From NCBI RefSeq assembly GCF_024347655.1, contig NZ_AP025514.1:558001-622000 (forward strand): 64,000 bases of DNA. Reading direction: 5' to 3'. Shown here in pieces: positions 27,286 through 35,075 of this stretch (positions within the stretch are counted from its first letter, which is position 1; the number at the start of each line of letters is the position of its first letter). The notes beneath the pieces were generated by a model that searched no databases, was not told where the DNA came from, and worked only from the letters and a program-made list of their open reading frames with translations. The DNA is from Vibrio toranzoniae (GTDB lineage Bacteria > Pseudomonadota > Gammaproteobacteria > Enterobacterales > Vibrionaceae). A program made the translations under genes and the position numbers.

Positions 27286-28413
27286 ATGGCCGTTGAACTG
27301 AACGAATTACGCGACCAAATCGATGCTGTCGATAAACAAATGCTGGATTTACTGGCTCAGCGGTTGGCTCTAGTAGAGAAAGTTGGTGAAGTAAAAAGTG
27401 AACATGGTTTACCTATTTATGTGCCAGAGCGTGAAGCAGCAATGCTGGCATCTCGTCGTCAAGAAGCCGAGAAAATAGGGGTTCCGCCACAGCTAATCGA
27501 AGATATTTTACGTCGTACTATGCGTGAGTCTTATGCCAGCGAAAAAGATTCTGGTTTTAAGTGTCTTAACCCAGAGTTACGTTCAGTGGTTATCGTTGGT
27601 GGTAATGGTCAACTTGGTGGCTTGTTTGGCCGTATGTTTAAGCTTTCTGGCTACGAAGTGAAAATCCTTGGCAGCCAAGATTGGGATAGAGCCGACGAGA
27701 TTTTAGATAACGCAGGGCTTGTGGTTGTTACCGTCCCAATTCACCTAACGGAAGGTGTAATTGCAAAACTGGGTAACTTACCAAGCGATTGTATTCTTTG
27801 TGATTTAACGTCGATTAAATCAAAGCCTCTGCAAGCAATGATGAACATCCACCAAGGCCCTGTGGTTGGATTACATCCAATGTTTGGCCCTGATGTTCCA
27901 AGCCTTGCCAAGCAAGTGATTGTTTACAGCGATGGGCGTGGCTCTGAAAGCTACCAATGGTTACTGAATCAATTTGGTATCTGGGGCGCGAGCCTTTGCC
28001 AAATGGACGCCGCTGAGCATGACCACGGCATGACATTGATTCAAGCACTGCGTCACTTCACCTCTTTTGCTTACGGTTTACACCTGAGTAAAGAGAACCC
28101 GAACATTGACCAACTTCTGAAGTTAAGCTCGCCAATCTACCGTCTAGAGATTGCGATGGTCGGTCGTCTGTTTGCTCAAGATCCGAACCTGTACGGTGAT
28201 ATTATTCTTTCTTCGGACGAGAATATTGAAATGATTCGACGCTTTCACCGTCGTTTCGGTGAAGCGTTAGAAATTTTAGATGGCAAAGATAAAGCTAAGT
28301 TTGTTGATAGCTTTAACCAAGTGAGCGAGTGGTTTGGTGATTACTCTCAACAATTCTTGCAAGAGAGCCAAAGCCTGTTAAAGCAAGCACATGACTCGAT
28401 TCATCGTGGCTAA
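27286..28413 (+). CDS. tyrA: Bifunctional chorismate mutase / prephenate dehydrogenase TyrA
   Basis: 375 residues. The N-terminal AroQ chorismate mutase ([19 protein letters not shown], about residues 7-25) is followed by an NAD-dependent prephenate dehydrogenase with Rossmann loop [14 protein letters not shown] and the catalytic region LHPMFGPD. It leads to 4-hydroxyphenylpyruvate and tyrosine. The ATG at 27286 has TAAGGA six bases upstream and matches the E. coli start (MVAELTALRDQID). The gap to aroF is 117 bp and contains a weak hairpin (GCCTCAT / ATGGGGT, about 27188) plus an 18-bp tandem repeat, so expression relative to aroF may be tuned. Confidence 0.97.
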   Translation: MAVELNELRDQIDAVDKQMLDLLAQRLALVEKVGEVKSEHGLPIYVPEREAAMLASRRQEAEKIGVPPQLIEDILRRTMRESYASEKDSGFKCLNPELRSVVIVGGNGQLGGLFGRMFKLSGYEVKILGSQDWDRADEILDNAGLVVVTVPIHLTEGVIAKLGNLPSDCILCDLTSIKSKPLQAMMNIHQGPVVGLHPMFGPDVPSLAKQVIVYSDGRGSESYQWLLNQFGIWGASLCQMDAAEHDHGMTLIQALRHFTSFAYGLHLSKENPNIDQLLKLSSPIYRLEIAMVGRLFAQDPNLYGDIILSSDENIEMIRRFHRRFGEALEILDGKDKAKFVDSFNQVSEWFGDYSQQFLQESQSLLKQAHDSIHRG

Positions 28414-28431
28414 TTACGGTTTGAATAATAA

Positions 28432-28460
28432 AAAAGAGCGATCATTTGGTCGCTCTTTTT
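28432..28460 (+). terminator. Terminator of aroF-tyrA
   Basis: AAAGAGCGA / TCGCTCTTT with an 8-base loop and T tail. Confidence 0.9.
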
Positions 28461-28569
28461 GTTTGTGTTGAATGACTCTAAAGCATTTGGCCTACAGTAG
28501 GCTAAAAGGAATTAGATCATCATAGGCCAAACCAACTTGCCCTAATAACTAATAACTAATGGTTAATAA

Positions 28570-29580
28570 CTAGTTAGTCGCGATAGGCTTTTTAATATCT
28601 TCACTCGACACGGTGTCGATGGTCGAACTGATGTAAGGTACGTTTGTCAGGTTGATCTGCAAGCGAACCACATTATCAATCAACTGAACCAGCGGGCCCC
28701 ACTTCACTTTATTTTCTTTTTCAAAAACGTAATTGAAGTTTTCAGGCGTCCAATCCATCAGATATTGAGGGTTCAGTGAGCGACCTAGGAAGCGTACTTC
28801 ATAATGTAAATGTGGACCGGTTGAGCTACCGGAGTTACCACAGCTTGCGATCACATCACCTTTGCTCACAAATTGCCCGCTACGTACTTTGAATTTCTGC
28901 AGGTGAGCATAAGAACTCATGAAACCAAATGAGTGGCGCATGGTTATGAAGTTACCGAAGCCTTTGTTACTTGGGCGAACCGTTTCAATGACACCATCTG
29001 CGGGTGCTAAGATGTCTTCACCACGCTTACACGTCAGGTCGATGCCTGTATGAACGTGGCGTTTACCTGTAATAGGGTTAGTACGGCGACCATAAGAAGA
29101 AGAGATACGTTGATAAGCCATAGGGCTGTCGTTTGGAATCAAACGGAACATGGTGGCTCTTACTGCTGAATCGACGGCAGCGGCATCAATTCTGTCTTCT
29201 AAAGAGACATCATCGGTCAGTAGTTCTTCGTCAGCAAGGCCAAGTACCGATTCAACGTCAAATACACGCTTACCAAGCAGTTGAATCGTGCCTTCTTTCT
29301 CTGTCAATGTTTGCGATAGAGAATGATTGGTATCAACTTGTTCAGCATAAAGAAACTCGGTTTGTTCTTTTTCAACAATCAGCGTTTCAATCAACTGTTG
29401 GGCATCACCCGCTTGCTGTGCGAGTTCTTGTTTACTCTCGAAGTGCATGTATGCCGCTCCGCCAATTAATAGCGGTACTGAAAAAATCGCAGTGGTGCAC
29501 ATGAGCACGGCTTTTCGGCCGAAGTAAAACGTCTGTTCCCCCTGACTAGAGGGAATAGTAATGGAAACTTTTTTAGACAT
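28570..29580 (-). CDS. M23-family peptidoglycan endopeptidase, membrane-anchored
   Basis: 336 residues with one membrane segment near residues 25-45, a predicted coiled coil at about 48-105 (KQELAQQAGDAQQLIETL and onward), and a C-terminal LytM/peptidase M23 domain. The zinc ligands are all present: HTGID (first His and Asp), and later SYAHL and GPHLHYEVR. An intact catalytic set means it can be an active cross-link-cleaving DD-endopeptidase rather than a degenerate activator such as EnvC or NlpD. It follows the PilZ gene after 49 bp and is convergent with tyrA. I cannot assign it to a named Vibrio Shy protein. Confidence 0.9.
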   Translation of the reverse strand: MSKKVSITIPSSQGEQTFYFGRKAVLMCTTAIFSVPLLIGGAAYMHFESKQELAQQAGDAQQLIETLIVEKEQTEFLYAEQVDTNHSLSQTLTEKEGTIQLLGKRVFDVESVLGLADEELLTDDVSLEDRIDAAAVDSAVRATMFRLIPNDSPMAYQRISSSYGRRTNPITGKRHVHTGIDLTCKRGEDILAPADGVIETVRPSNKGFGNFITMRHSFGFMSSYAHLQKFKVRSGQFVSKGDVIASCGNSGSSTGPHLHYEVRFLGRSLNPQYLMDWTPENFNYVFEKENKVKWGPLVQLIDNVVRLQINLTNVPYISSTIDTVSSEDIKKPIATN

Positions 29581-29629
29581 GGTTCTGTACTAATTAGATG
29601 CTTTTAATAGAAAAAAGGTAACTGAGATC

Positions 29630-29998
29630 TTATTCACAACCTAAGTCGGTAAGGTGTTTAATCTCTCTATAAAGCAATTCATCATCGCCAACATTAAGTT
29701 CCACAAGGCGCTTAAGGTGACTGATACTATCAATATCTAAATGCTCTATGCGTAAACGCATTGAGGTATTGATGGTAGAGACTATCGTTGCTTCTAACTG
29801 AATATTGATATCACTGCTTGTCAGCGTAAAGCTGACCTGAACAGGAATATTGTCGCTGAGTTGTTGTAATTCATTACATTGAATGAGTAGGCCATGAAGA
29901 GATAAGTCTTGTATTGAGCCAGATATGTTTACTTGTCCTTGTGACAATTTTACTGGGACTTGATAAACAACTCGTGAAAACTGACGTCTTTCTATCAT
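29630..29998 (-). CDS. PilZ-domain protein (putative c-di-GMP receptor)
   Basis: A 122-residue single PilZ domain. The RxxxR motif is ERRQFSR at residues 3-9 and the second motif is DLSLHG (D/NxSxxG), together the c-di-GMP-binding signature. The start is taken at ATG 29998 because the RxxxR motif should sit at the very N-terminus; an in-frame ATG at 30046 would add 16 residues that lie within the ettA terminator region. Its neighbours are the M23 peptidase downstream and ettA upstream. No output partner is obvious. Confidence 0.85.
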   Translation of the reverse strand: MIERRQFSRVVYQVPVKLSQGQVNISGSIQDLSLHGLLIQCNELQQLSDNIPVQVSFTLTSSDINIQLEATIVSTINTSMRLRIEHLDIDSISHLKRLVELNVGDDELLYREIKHLTDLGCE

Positions 29999-30044
29999 AA
30001 CGAATATCTCTATATCAATGTGTAATACGTAATTCAGATATATC

Positions 30045-30069
30045 AAAGGCCGCTATTATCGCGGCCTTT
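30045..30069 (-). terminator. Terminator of ettA
   Basis: AAAGGCCGC / GCGGCCTTT with a 7-base loop, 20 bp after the ettA stop. The T tail is short on the minus strand. Confidence 0.75.
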
Positions 30070-30088
30070 GTTCAGAATACAAGCTAAT

Positions 30089-31756
30089 TTACTTAGATAT
30101 ACGCTTGTACTTGATGCGGTGTGGTTCCGCCGCTTGAGCGCCCAGAGTCTGTTTTAGCCACTCAGTGTACTCAGTGTAGTTACCTTCGTAGAAGTTAACT
30201 TGACCTTCATCACGGTAGTCTAAGATATGGGTTGCAATACGGTCAAGGAACCAACGGTCATGCGAGATAACCATTGCACAACCAGGGAACTCAAGCAGTG
30301 CTTCTTCAAGAGCACGTAGCGTTTCAACGTCAAGGTCGTTGGTTGGTTCATCGAGTAGCAGTACGTTACCGCCTGCTTTTAGCAGTTTCGCTAAGTGAAC
30401 ACGGTTACGTTCACCACCAGAAAGCTCACCGATGATTTTCTGTTGGTCGTTGCCTTTAAAGTTGAAACGAGAGCAGTATGCACGCGCAGGGATTTCGAAG
30501 TTGTTGATCTTAATGATATCAGCGCCTTCAGAGATCTCTTGGAATACTGTCTTGGTGTCGTCCATGCTGTCACGGAACTGATCAACAGAAGCAAGCTTAA
30601 CGGTTTCACCAAGTTCAACTGTACCTGAATCTGGCTGTTCTGCACCGCTTAGCATCTTGAATAGTGTTGATTTACCTGCACCGTTGGCACCAACGATACC
30701 GACGATAGCGCCTTTAGGCATGCTGAATGATAGATCGTCGATAAGAACGCGATCACCAAACGATTTAGTCAGGTTGTTCACTTCAAGAACTTTGTCACCT
30801 AGACGCTCACCCGGCGGGATGAACAGTTCGTTAGTTTCGTTACGCTTCTGATATTGACCAGTAGTCAGTTCTTCAAAACGAGCCATACGAGCTTTAGACT
30901 TAGCTTGACGGCCTTTAGGGTTTTGACGAACCCATTCAAGTTCTTTCTCGATTGTCTTTTGACGTGCGCTTTCGCCCGCTTTTTCTTGTTTAAGACGCTC
31001 GTCTTTCTGTTCTAGCCAAGATGTGTAGTTGCCTTCCCATGGGATACCTTCACCACGGTCAAGCTCTAGGATCCAGCCAGCTGCGTTGTCTAGGAAGTAA
31101 CGGTCGTGGGTAATTGCCACAACAGTGCCACTGTAATCAACGAGGAAGTGCTCAAGCCATGCTACTGATTCTGCATCCAAGTGGTTGGTTGGTTCATCAA
31201 GAAGCAGCATGTCTGGCTTCTCAAGAAGTAGACGACAAATAGCAACACGACGACGCTCACCACCTGATAGGAATTCAATTTTCGCATCCCACTCAGGAAG
31301 ACGAAGTGCGTCAGCTGCACGCTCTAGAGCGGTTTCTAGGTTGTGGCCGTCTTTTGCTTGAATCAGTGCTTCTAGTTCGCCTTGCTCTTTAGCAAGTGCA
31401 TCGAAGTCTGCATCTGGTTCTGCGTAAGCTGCGTAAACTGCGTCGATACGCTTAAGTGCGTCAGCAACGTCAGAAACCGCTTCTTCTACGATCTCACGCA
31501 CTGTTTTTGATTCGTCTAGTACAGGTTCTTGCGGTAGGTAACCGACTTTAAGACCTTGCTGTGCACGAGCTTCACCATCAATATCAGTATCAATACCAGC
31601 CATGATACGTAGTAGGGTAGATTTACCTGAACCATTTAGACCCAAAACACCGATTTTAGCGCCAGGAAAAAAGCTAAGAGAAATGTCTTTAAGAATTTGA
31701 CGCTTAGGTGGAACCGTTTTGCTCACCCGAGACATGGTATATACGTATTCAGCCAT
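30089..31756 (-). CDS. ettA: Energy-dependent translational throttle protein EttA
   Basis: A 555-residue ABC-F protein with two nucleotide-binding domains and no membrane part. Walker A motifs are GLNGSGKST (about residue 39) and GANGAGKST (about 354). Signature motifs are LSGGERRRVA and LSGGERNRVH, with LLDEPTNHLD and LLDEPTNDLD. The arm and the basic linker (RQNPKGRQAKSKARMARFEEL) that insert into the ribosomal E site are present. EttA gates the first elongation step according to the ADP/ATP ratio. It is divergent from slt, as in E. coli. Confidence 0.97.
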   Translation of the reverse strand: MAEYVYTMSRVSKTVPPKRQILKDISLSFFPGAKIGVLGLNGSGKSTLLRIMAGIDTDIDGEARAQQGLKVGYLPQEPVLDESKTVREIVEEAVSDVADALKRIDAVYAAYAEPDADFDALAKEQGELEALIQAKDGHNLETALERAADALRLPEWDAKIEFLSGGERRRVAICRLLLEKPDMLLLDEPTNHLDAESVAWLEHFLVDYSGTVVAITHDRYFLDNAAGWILELDRGEGIPWEGNYTSWLEQKDERLKQEKAGESARQKTIEKELEWVRQNPKGRQAKSKARMARFEELTTGQYQKRNETNELFIPPGERLGDKVLEVNNLTKSFGDRVLIDDLSFSMPKGAIVGIVGANGAGKSTLFKMLSGAEQPDSGTVELGETVKLASVDQFRDSMDDTKTVFQEISEGADIIKINNFEIPARAYCSRFNFKGNDQQKIIGELSGGERNRVHLAKLLKAGGNVLLLDEPTNDLDVETLRALEEALLEFPGCAMVISHDRWFLDRIATHILDYRDEGQVNFYEGNYTEYTEWLKQTLGAQAAEPHRIKYKRISK

Positions 31757-32019
31757 TGCCGATCGATCCTAATTATTGTTCAAAATTGTCTGCTATTTTA
31801 TACCAATATCCCCAAAGATGTTACTCCTAGGGCAGAAAAGGCACTCTTGAAGGAATCCTTACCTATTATTGTCACATTGGTCATTAAAACTATATTTAAT
31901 GATCTTCTGAGGTGAAGTGTTAAATATTAATAATATTTACACTCAAATCCTTTACATTTGATGTGAGGTCGGGCGTAAATAGATTTCACGTATTCATACA
32001 CGCACTAAGGAAAGAGCGA

Positions 32020-33969
32020 ATGTTTTTCCGAATTGGTAATACGAAAATTGCTGTGGTTGCATCGGCAGTTTTGTCTTCATTTTCACTGGCTCCGATGGCT
32101 TTAGCGAGCAATGCATCCGAGCTTGAAATGCAGCGTGATGTTTATGATAGAGCGCAAGAGGTTTTAGACAACCATGATCTAAAAGCCTATTCCGCGCTAC
32201 GTAACAAGATTCAAACATATCCTTTAACGCCTTATACCGATTATCGAGCTTTTCTTATTGGCTTAGGAGAGCGTACACCGGCTGAGGTGGATGCTTTTAT
32301 TGAACAGAATAAAGCACTGCCATTTTCTAATCGTATGCGCGCACCTTATTTGGATTCATTGGCTTTTCAAAAACAGTGGAAGACCATCCTTGAGTTTCAA
32401 ACTAAAGAACCTGTTGGTGAAAAATACCAATGTATCTATTACCGAGCGCATTACGAACAAGGCAATCAAGAGCTTGCTTTTAAAGGGGCTAAGCAACTTT
32501 GGTTAAGTGGTAGTGGTGTTGATGACGCCTGTGATCCTCTGTTTGAGAGCTGGGATCAAGCCGGTTTAAGAACGGATGAGCTGATACTAGAAAGGATGTT
32601 GTTAGCGTTCGAAGGTCGCAGCGGTAAATTGATGACTTATCTAATTAAGCAATTAGATAGTGATGAGTCAATTGCCCAAGCGAAACAGATGAAGGCGTTG
32701 TACAACAAACCCGAGGATGTCCTCGCTTTCGCTAAAAAGCACCCTGAGAATGAATTTTACCAAGCTCAAACCGAGTTTGGTTTCGAGAAATTGGCAAGGA
32801 AGTCAGCAAGCAGTGCTCAGGAGGTGTTTGATGAGGTCATCAAGGCTCAGAAGTTCTCGAAAGAAAAATCTCAAGAGCTTGCCGATTACCTAGCATTTCG
32901 TTTGATTAATACGGATTCTGAAGAGTTGATGGCGTGGCGAGACAAAATACTCGTGAGTTCATCAAAACAAGTGTTGCTTGAACGACGTGCTCGTTTAGCG
33001 ATTCAGCATGCAGATTGGACTGGTTTACAAGAGTGGATAGCACGCTTGGATGATAAACATCAAGCTTCGCTTCGCTGGCAATATTGGCTGGGTAGAACTG
33101 AGATAGCGTTAGGTGATACTGCCAAAGGCAATAAGCGACTAGCCGGTATTTTAGGTAGGCGTAATTTTTACAGTGTCGCGGCGGCTAAACAGTTAGGTAA
33201 GCCCGTTCAATATCCGACATCAGTACTCAAATACAATGCTGAGATGATGAAGCCGTTCGACACCTCTTTGGTTCGTATTGGTGAGTTGATTGACCGAGAT
33301 AAAATTGCGGCAGCGAAGAGTGAATGGCGTTGGTTATTAACCAATGCGGACAAAGAGCATAAGGCGATGTTTGCTGCCCATGCCGCGACACAGCGTTGGA
33401 ATCACTTAACAGTAACGGCGAGTATTGCAGCGAAGATGTGGGATAACCTTATTCTGCGTTTCCCTGTTGCCCATAAATGGTGGTTTAATTTCTACGCCGA
33501 AAAGCACGATATTGATCCCATCACTTTAATGGCTTTATCGAGACAAGAGAGCGCTCTGGACTCAGAGGCACGCTCTCCTGTTGGGGCGCGTGGTATCATG
33601 CAAATCATGCCGAAAACGGCTCAATACACGGCTAACAAGCATCAAATTAAGTATCAGGGTAGCGATGATCTTTATGATGTTGGCAAGAACATTGAGATTG
33701 GTAGTCACTATTTAGATGGTTTACTTTCTCAATACGACAACAACCGTATTTTTGCTTTGGCTGCTTACAATGCCGGACCGAGCCGAGTGAGGCAGTGGCG
33801 TTCGCGCAGTGACGAAAAGCTCGATGCGTATGCCTTTATTGAAATGATCCCTTTTAAAGAGACTCGTGGTTACGTCCAAAACATCTTGATGTTTGAAGCT
33901 TATTACCGAGATATCTTAGGAGTGAAGGGGGAATTCTTGGCTCCTCATGAGGTAAAAACGAAATACTAA
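32020..33969 (+). CDS. slt: Soluble lytic murein transglycosylase Slt
   Basis: A 649-residue periplasmic enzyme that cleaves MurNAc-GlcNAc bonds and leaves 1,6-anhydroMurNAc ends, feeding the recycling genes at 19-26 kb. Residues 1-28 are a signal peptide ending SLAPMALA. A long alpha-helical U/L-domain ring follows. The C-terminal SLT domain has catalytic Glu510 in SRQESAL, then RGIMQIMP and ALAAYNAGPSRVRQW. The start is placed at ATG 32020, preceded by TAAGGAAAGAG; upstream in-frame codons from 31963 would spoil the signal peptide. It is followed by trpR as in E. coli. Confidence 0.95.
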   Translation: MFFRIGNTKIAVVASAVLSSFSLAPMALASNASELEMQRDVYDRAQEVLDNHDLKAYSALRNKIQTYPLTPYTDYRAFLIGLGERTPAEVDAFIEQNKALPFSNRMRAPYLDSLAFQKQWKTILEFQTKEPVGEKYQCIYYRAHYEQGNQELAFKGAKQLWLSGSGVDDACDPLFESWDQAGLRTDELILERMLLAFEGRSGKLMTYLIKQLDSDESIAQAKQMKALYNKPEDVLAFAKKHPENEFYQAQTEFGFEKLARKSASSAQEVFDEVIKAQKFSKEKSQELADYLAFRLINTDSEELMAWRDKILVSSSKQVLLERRARLAIQHADWTGLQEWIARLDDKHQASLRWQYWLGRTEIALGDTAKGNKRLAGILGRRNFYSVAAAKQLGKPVQYPTSVLKYNAEMMKPFDTSLVRIGELIDRDKIAAAKSEWRWLLTNADKEHKAMFAAHAATQRWNHLTVTASIAAKMWDNLILRFPVAHKWWFNFYAEKHDIDPITLMALSRQESALDSEARSPVGARGIMQIMPKTAQYTANKHQIKYQGSDDLYDVGKNIEIGSHYLDGLLSQYDNNRIFALAAYNAGPSRVRQWRSRSDEKLDAYAFIEMIPFKETRGYVQNILMFEAYYRDILGVKGEFLAPHEVKTKY

Positions 33970-34140
33970 TACTCGGTGCTTTGTCCTAAATTGAGTGGTA
34001 TCGAAAGCAGTGAGTGCGAACCATTTGCACTTACTGCTTTTTTACATTGGATTACATCAAGTGTTTAGGTATAAAGTGTTGAACGCTTTTAATCATTAAG
34101 CGAATACTTAAAGTCATAATTTTAAAGTAAGTGTAGAGAT

Positions 34141-34434
34141 ATGACATCAAAACCTGAATATGATAATTGGCAACAACTAATGGACTTGGTAAAAATAGCG
34201 GCTGAAAAAGATCAGCATGAGTTGTTGTTGACCATGATGATGACCTCTGACGAACGCGATGCTTTGGTTGCTCGAGTAAACATCCTTTGTGAACTTATGA
34301 AAGGGGAGATGTCTCAGCGTCAAGTGAGTCAAATGCTTGGAGTCGGTGTGGCGACTATCACAAGAGGCTCGAATGAGTTAAAAGCCAAATCTGGACAAGA
34401 GAAAGCCGCTATTGCCGAACTATTGCTGAAGTAA
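34141..34434 (+). CDS. trpR: Trp operon repressor TrpR
   Basis: A 97-residue all-helical repressor that binds DNA when loaded with tryptophan. The helix-turn-helix is MSQRQVSQMLGVGVATITRGSN, at about residues 60-81, and the tryptophan-binding residues around NILCELMKGEMSQR are conserved. Compared with E. coli (108 residues) the N-terminal arm is shorter. It sits 171 bp after slt, the E. coli order. I could not find a clear trp operator palindrome upstream, so autoregulation is not supported by what I see. Confidence 0.95.
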   Translation: MTSKPEYDNWQQLMDLVKIAAEKDQHELLLTMMMTSDERDALVARVNILCELMKGEMSQRQVSQMLGVGVATITRGSNELKAKSGQEKAAIAELLLK

Positions 34435-34460
34435 ATACTGAATAATGTCAGTTCGAATCT

Positions 34461-34497
34461 AACAACAAACGCTAACGAAATGTTAGCGTTTGTTGTT
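34461..34497. terminator. Strong bidirectional terminator between trpR and yjjX
   Basis: A 16-bp stem AACAACAAACGCTAAC / GTTAGCGTTTGTTGTT with a 5-base loop. It is positioned to end trpR from the left and yjjX from the right. Confidence 0.85.
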
Positions 34498-34550
34498 TCT
34501 ATATAGCACTGTTTGACTTCTTGAGGTTGTAATGAAGGTTGTTCGTATGA

Positions 34551-35075
34551 CTAGTTATCGGGGAAATGTTCAGGGTTTACAAATGGGATCAATGCTAAGA
34601 TCAAAGCCTGATGATATACCGAGCTGCGCGAGAGTTGGTTGTGTGTCAGCAGACCAATCGCCCCACCTTTTTGCTTGATGTTGTCTGTACCGAAGACTTC
34701 ATCCATTACATCGCCTAACTCGTTTGCATGTTCTAGCTTCTCAAGTACCGCTGGTGGCAGCATCAGACTTGCCGAGCGTGACTCTCCACGCTGACCATTC
34801 GCTTCAATCACCATCCATGCAAAGGTAACACTGTCTTCTATTCCAGCTTCTAGACCAACATAAAAGTCCGCATCCGACTGCGCTTGAATAGCGTTGTGCA
34901 CGCGGTTCACTGCACCTTGATAGGTTTCATCATTGCTCATGGGTTGTTCAGCAACCCCGCTGGGTACGCTAACACCGATGAATTCGAATTCAGTATTAGG
35001 AAAAGCAGACAAGAACGCGCTTTTAACAGCGTTAACTTTAGCTGGGTTCAGTGATGCAATGACGACGGATTTCAT
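34551..35075 (-). CDS. yjjX: Inosine/xanthosine triphosphatase (YjjX/NTPase family)
   Basis: 174 residues, a Maf/Ham1-like fold that hydrolyses ITP and XTP and so removes deaminated purine nucleotides. Family segments are VIASLNPAKVNAVKSAF near the N-terminus, DADFYVGLEAGIE (about 70-82), and KGGAIGLLT near the C-terminus. Its first 38 bp overlap the 3' end of the GGDEF-EAL gene in another frame on the same strand, implying co-transcription and possible coupling. In E. coli yjjX follows trpR in the same neighbourhood. Confidence 0.93.
   Translation of the reverse strand: MKSVVIASLNPAKVNAVKSAFLSAFPNTEFEFIGVSVPSGVAEQPMSNDETYQGAVNRVHNAIQAQSDADFYVGLEAGIEDSVTFAWMVIEANGQRGESRSASLMLPPAVLEKLEHANELGDVMDEVFGTDNIKQKGGAIGLLTHNQLSRSSVYHQALILALIPFVNPEHFPDN

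Noticed and set aside
31963..32019. Longer start for slt
   Set aside because: It would put 19 charged residues before the signal peptide; a good Shine-Dalgarno precedes the ATG at 32020.
34060..34140. trp operator for trpR autoregulation
   Set aside because: No palindrome like the ACTAGTTAACTAGT core was found upstream of trpR.
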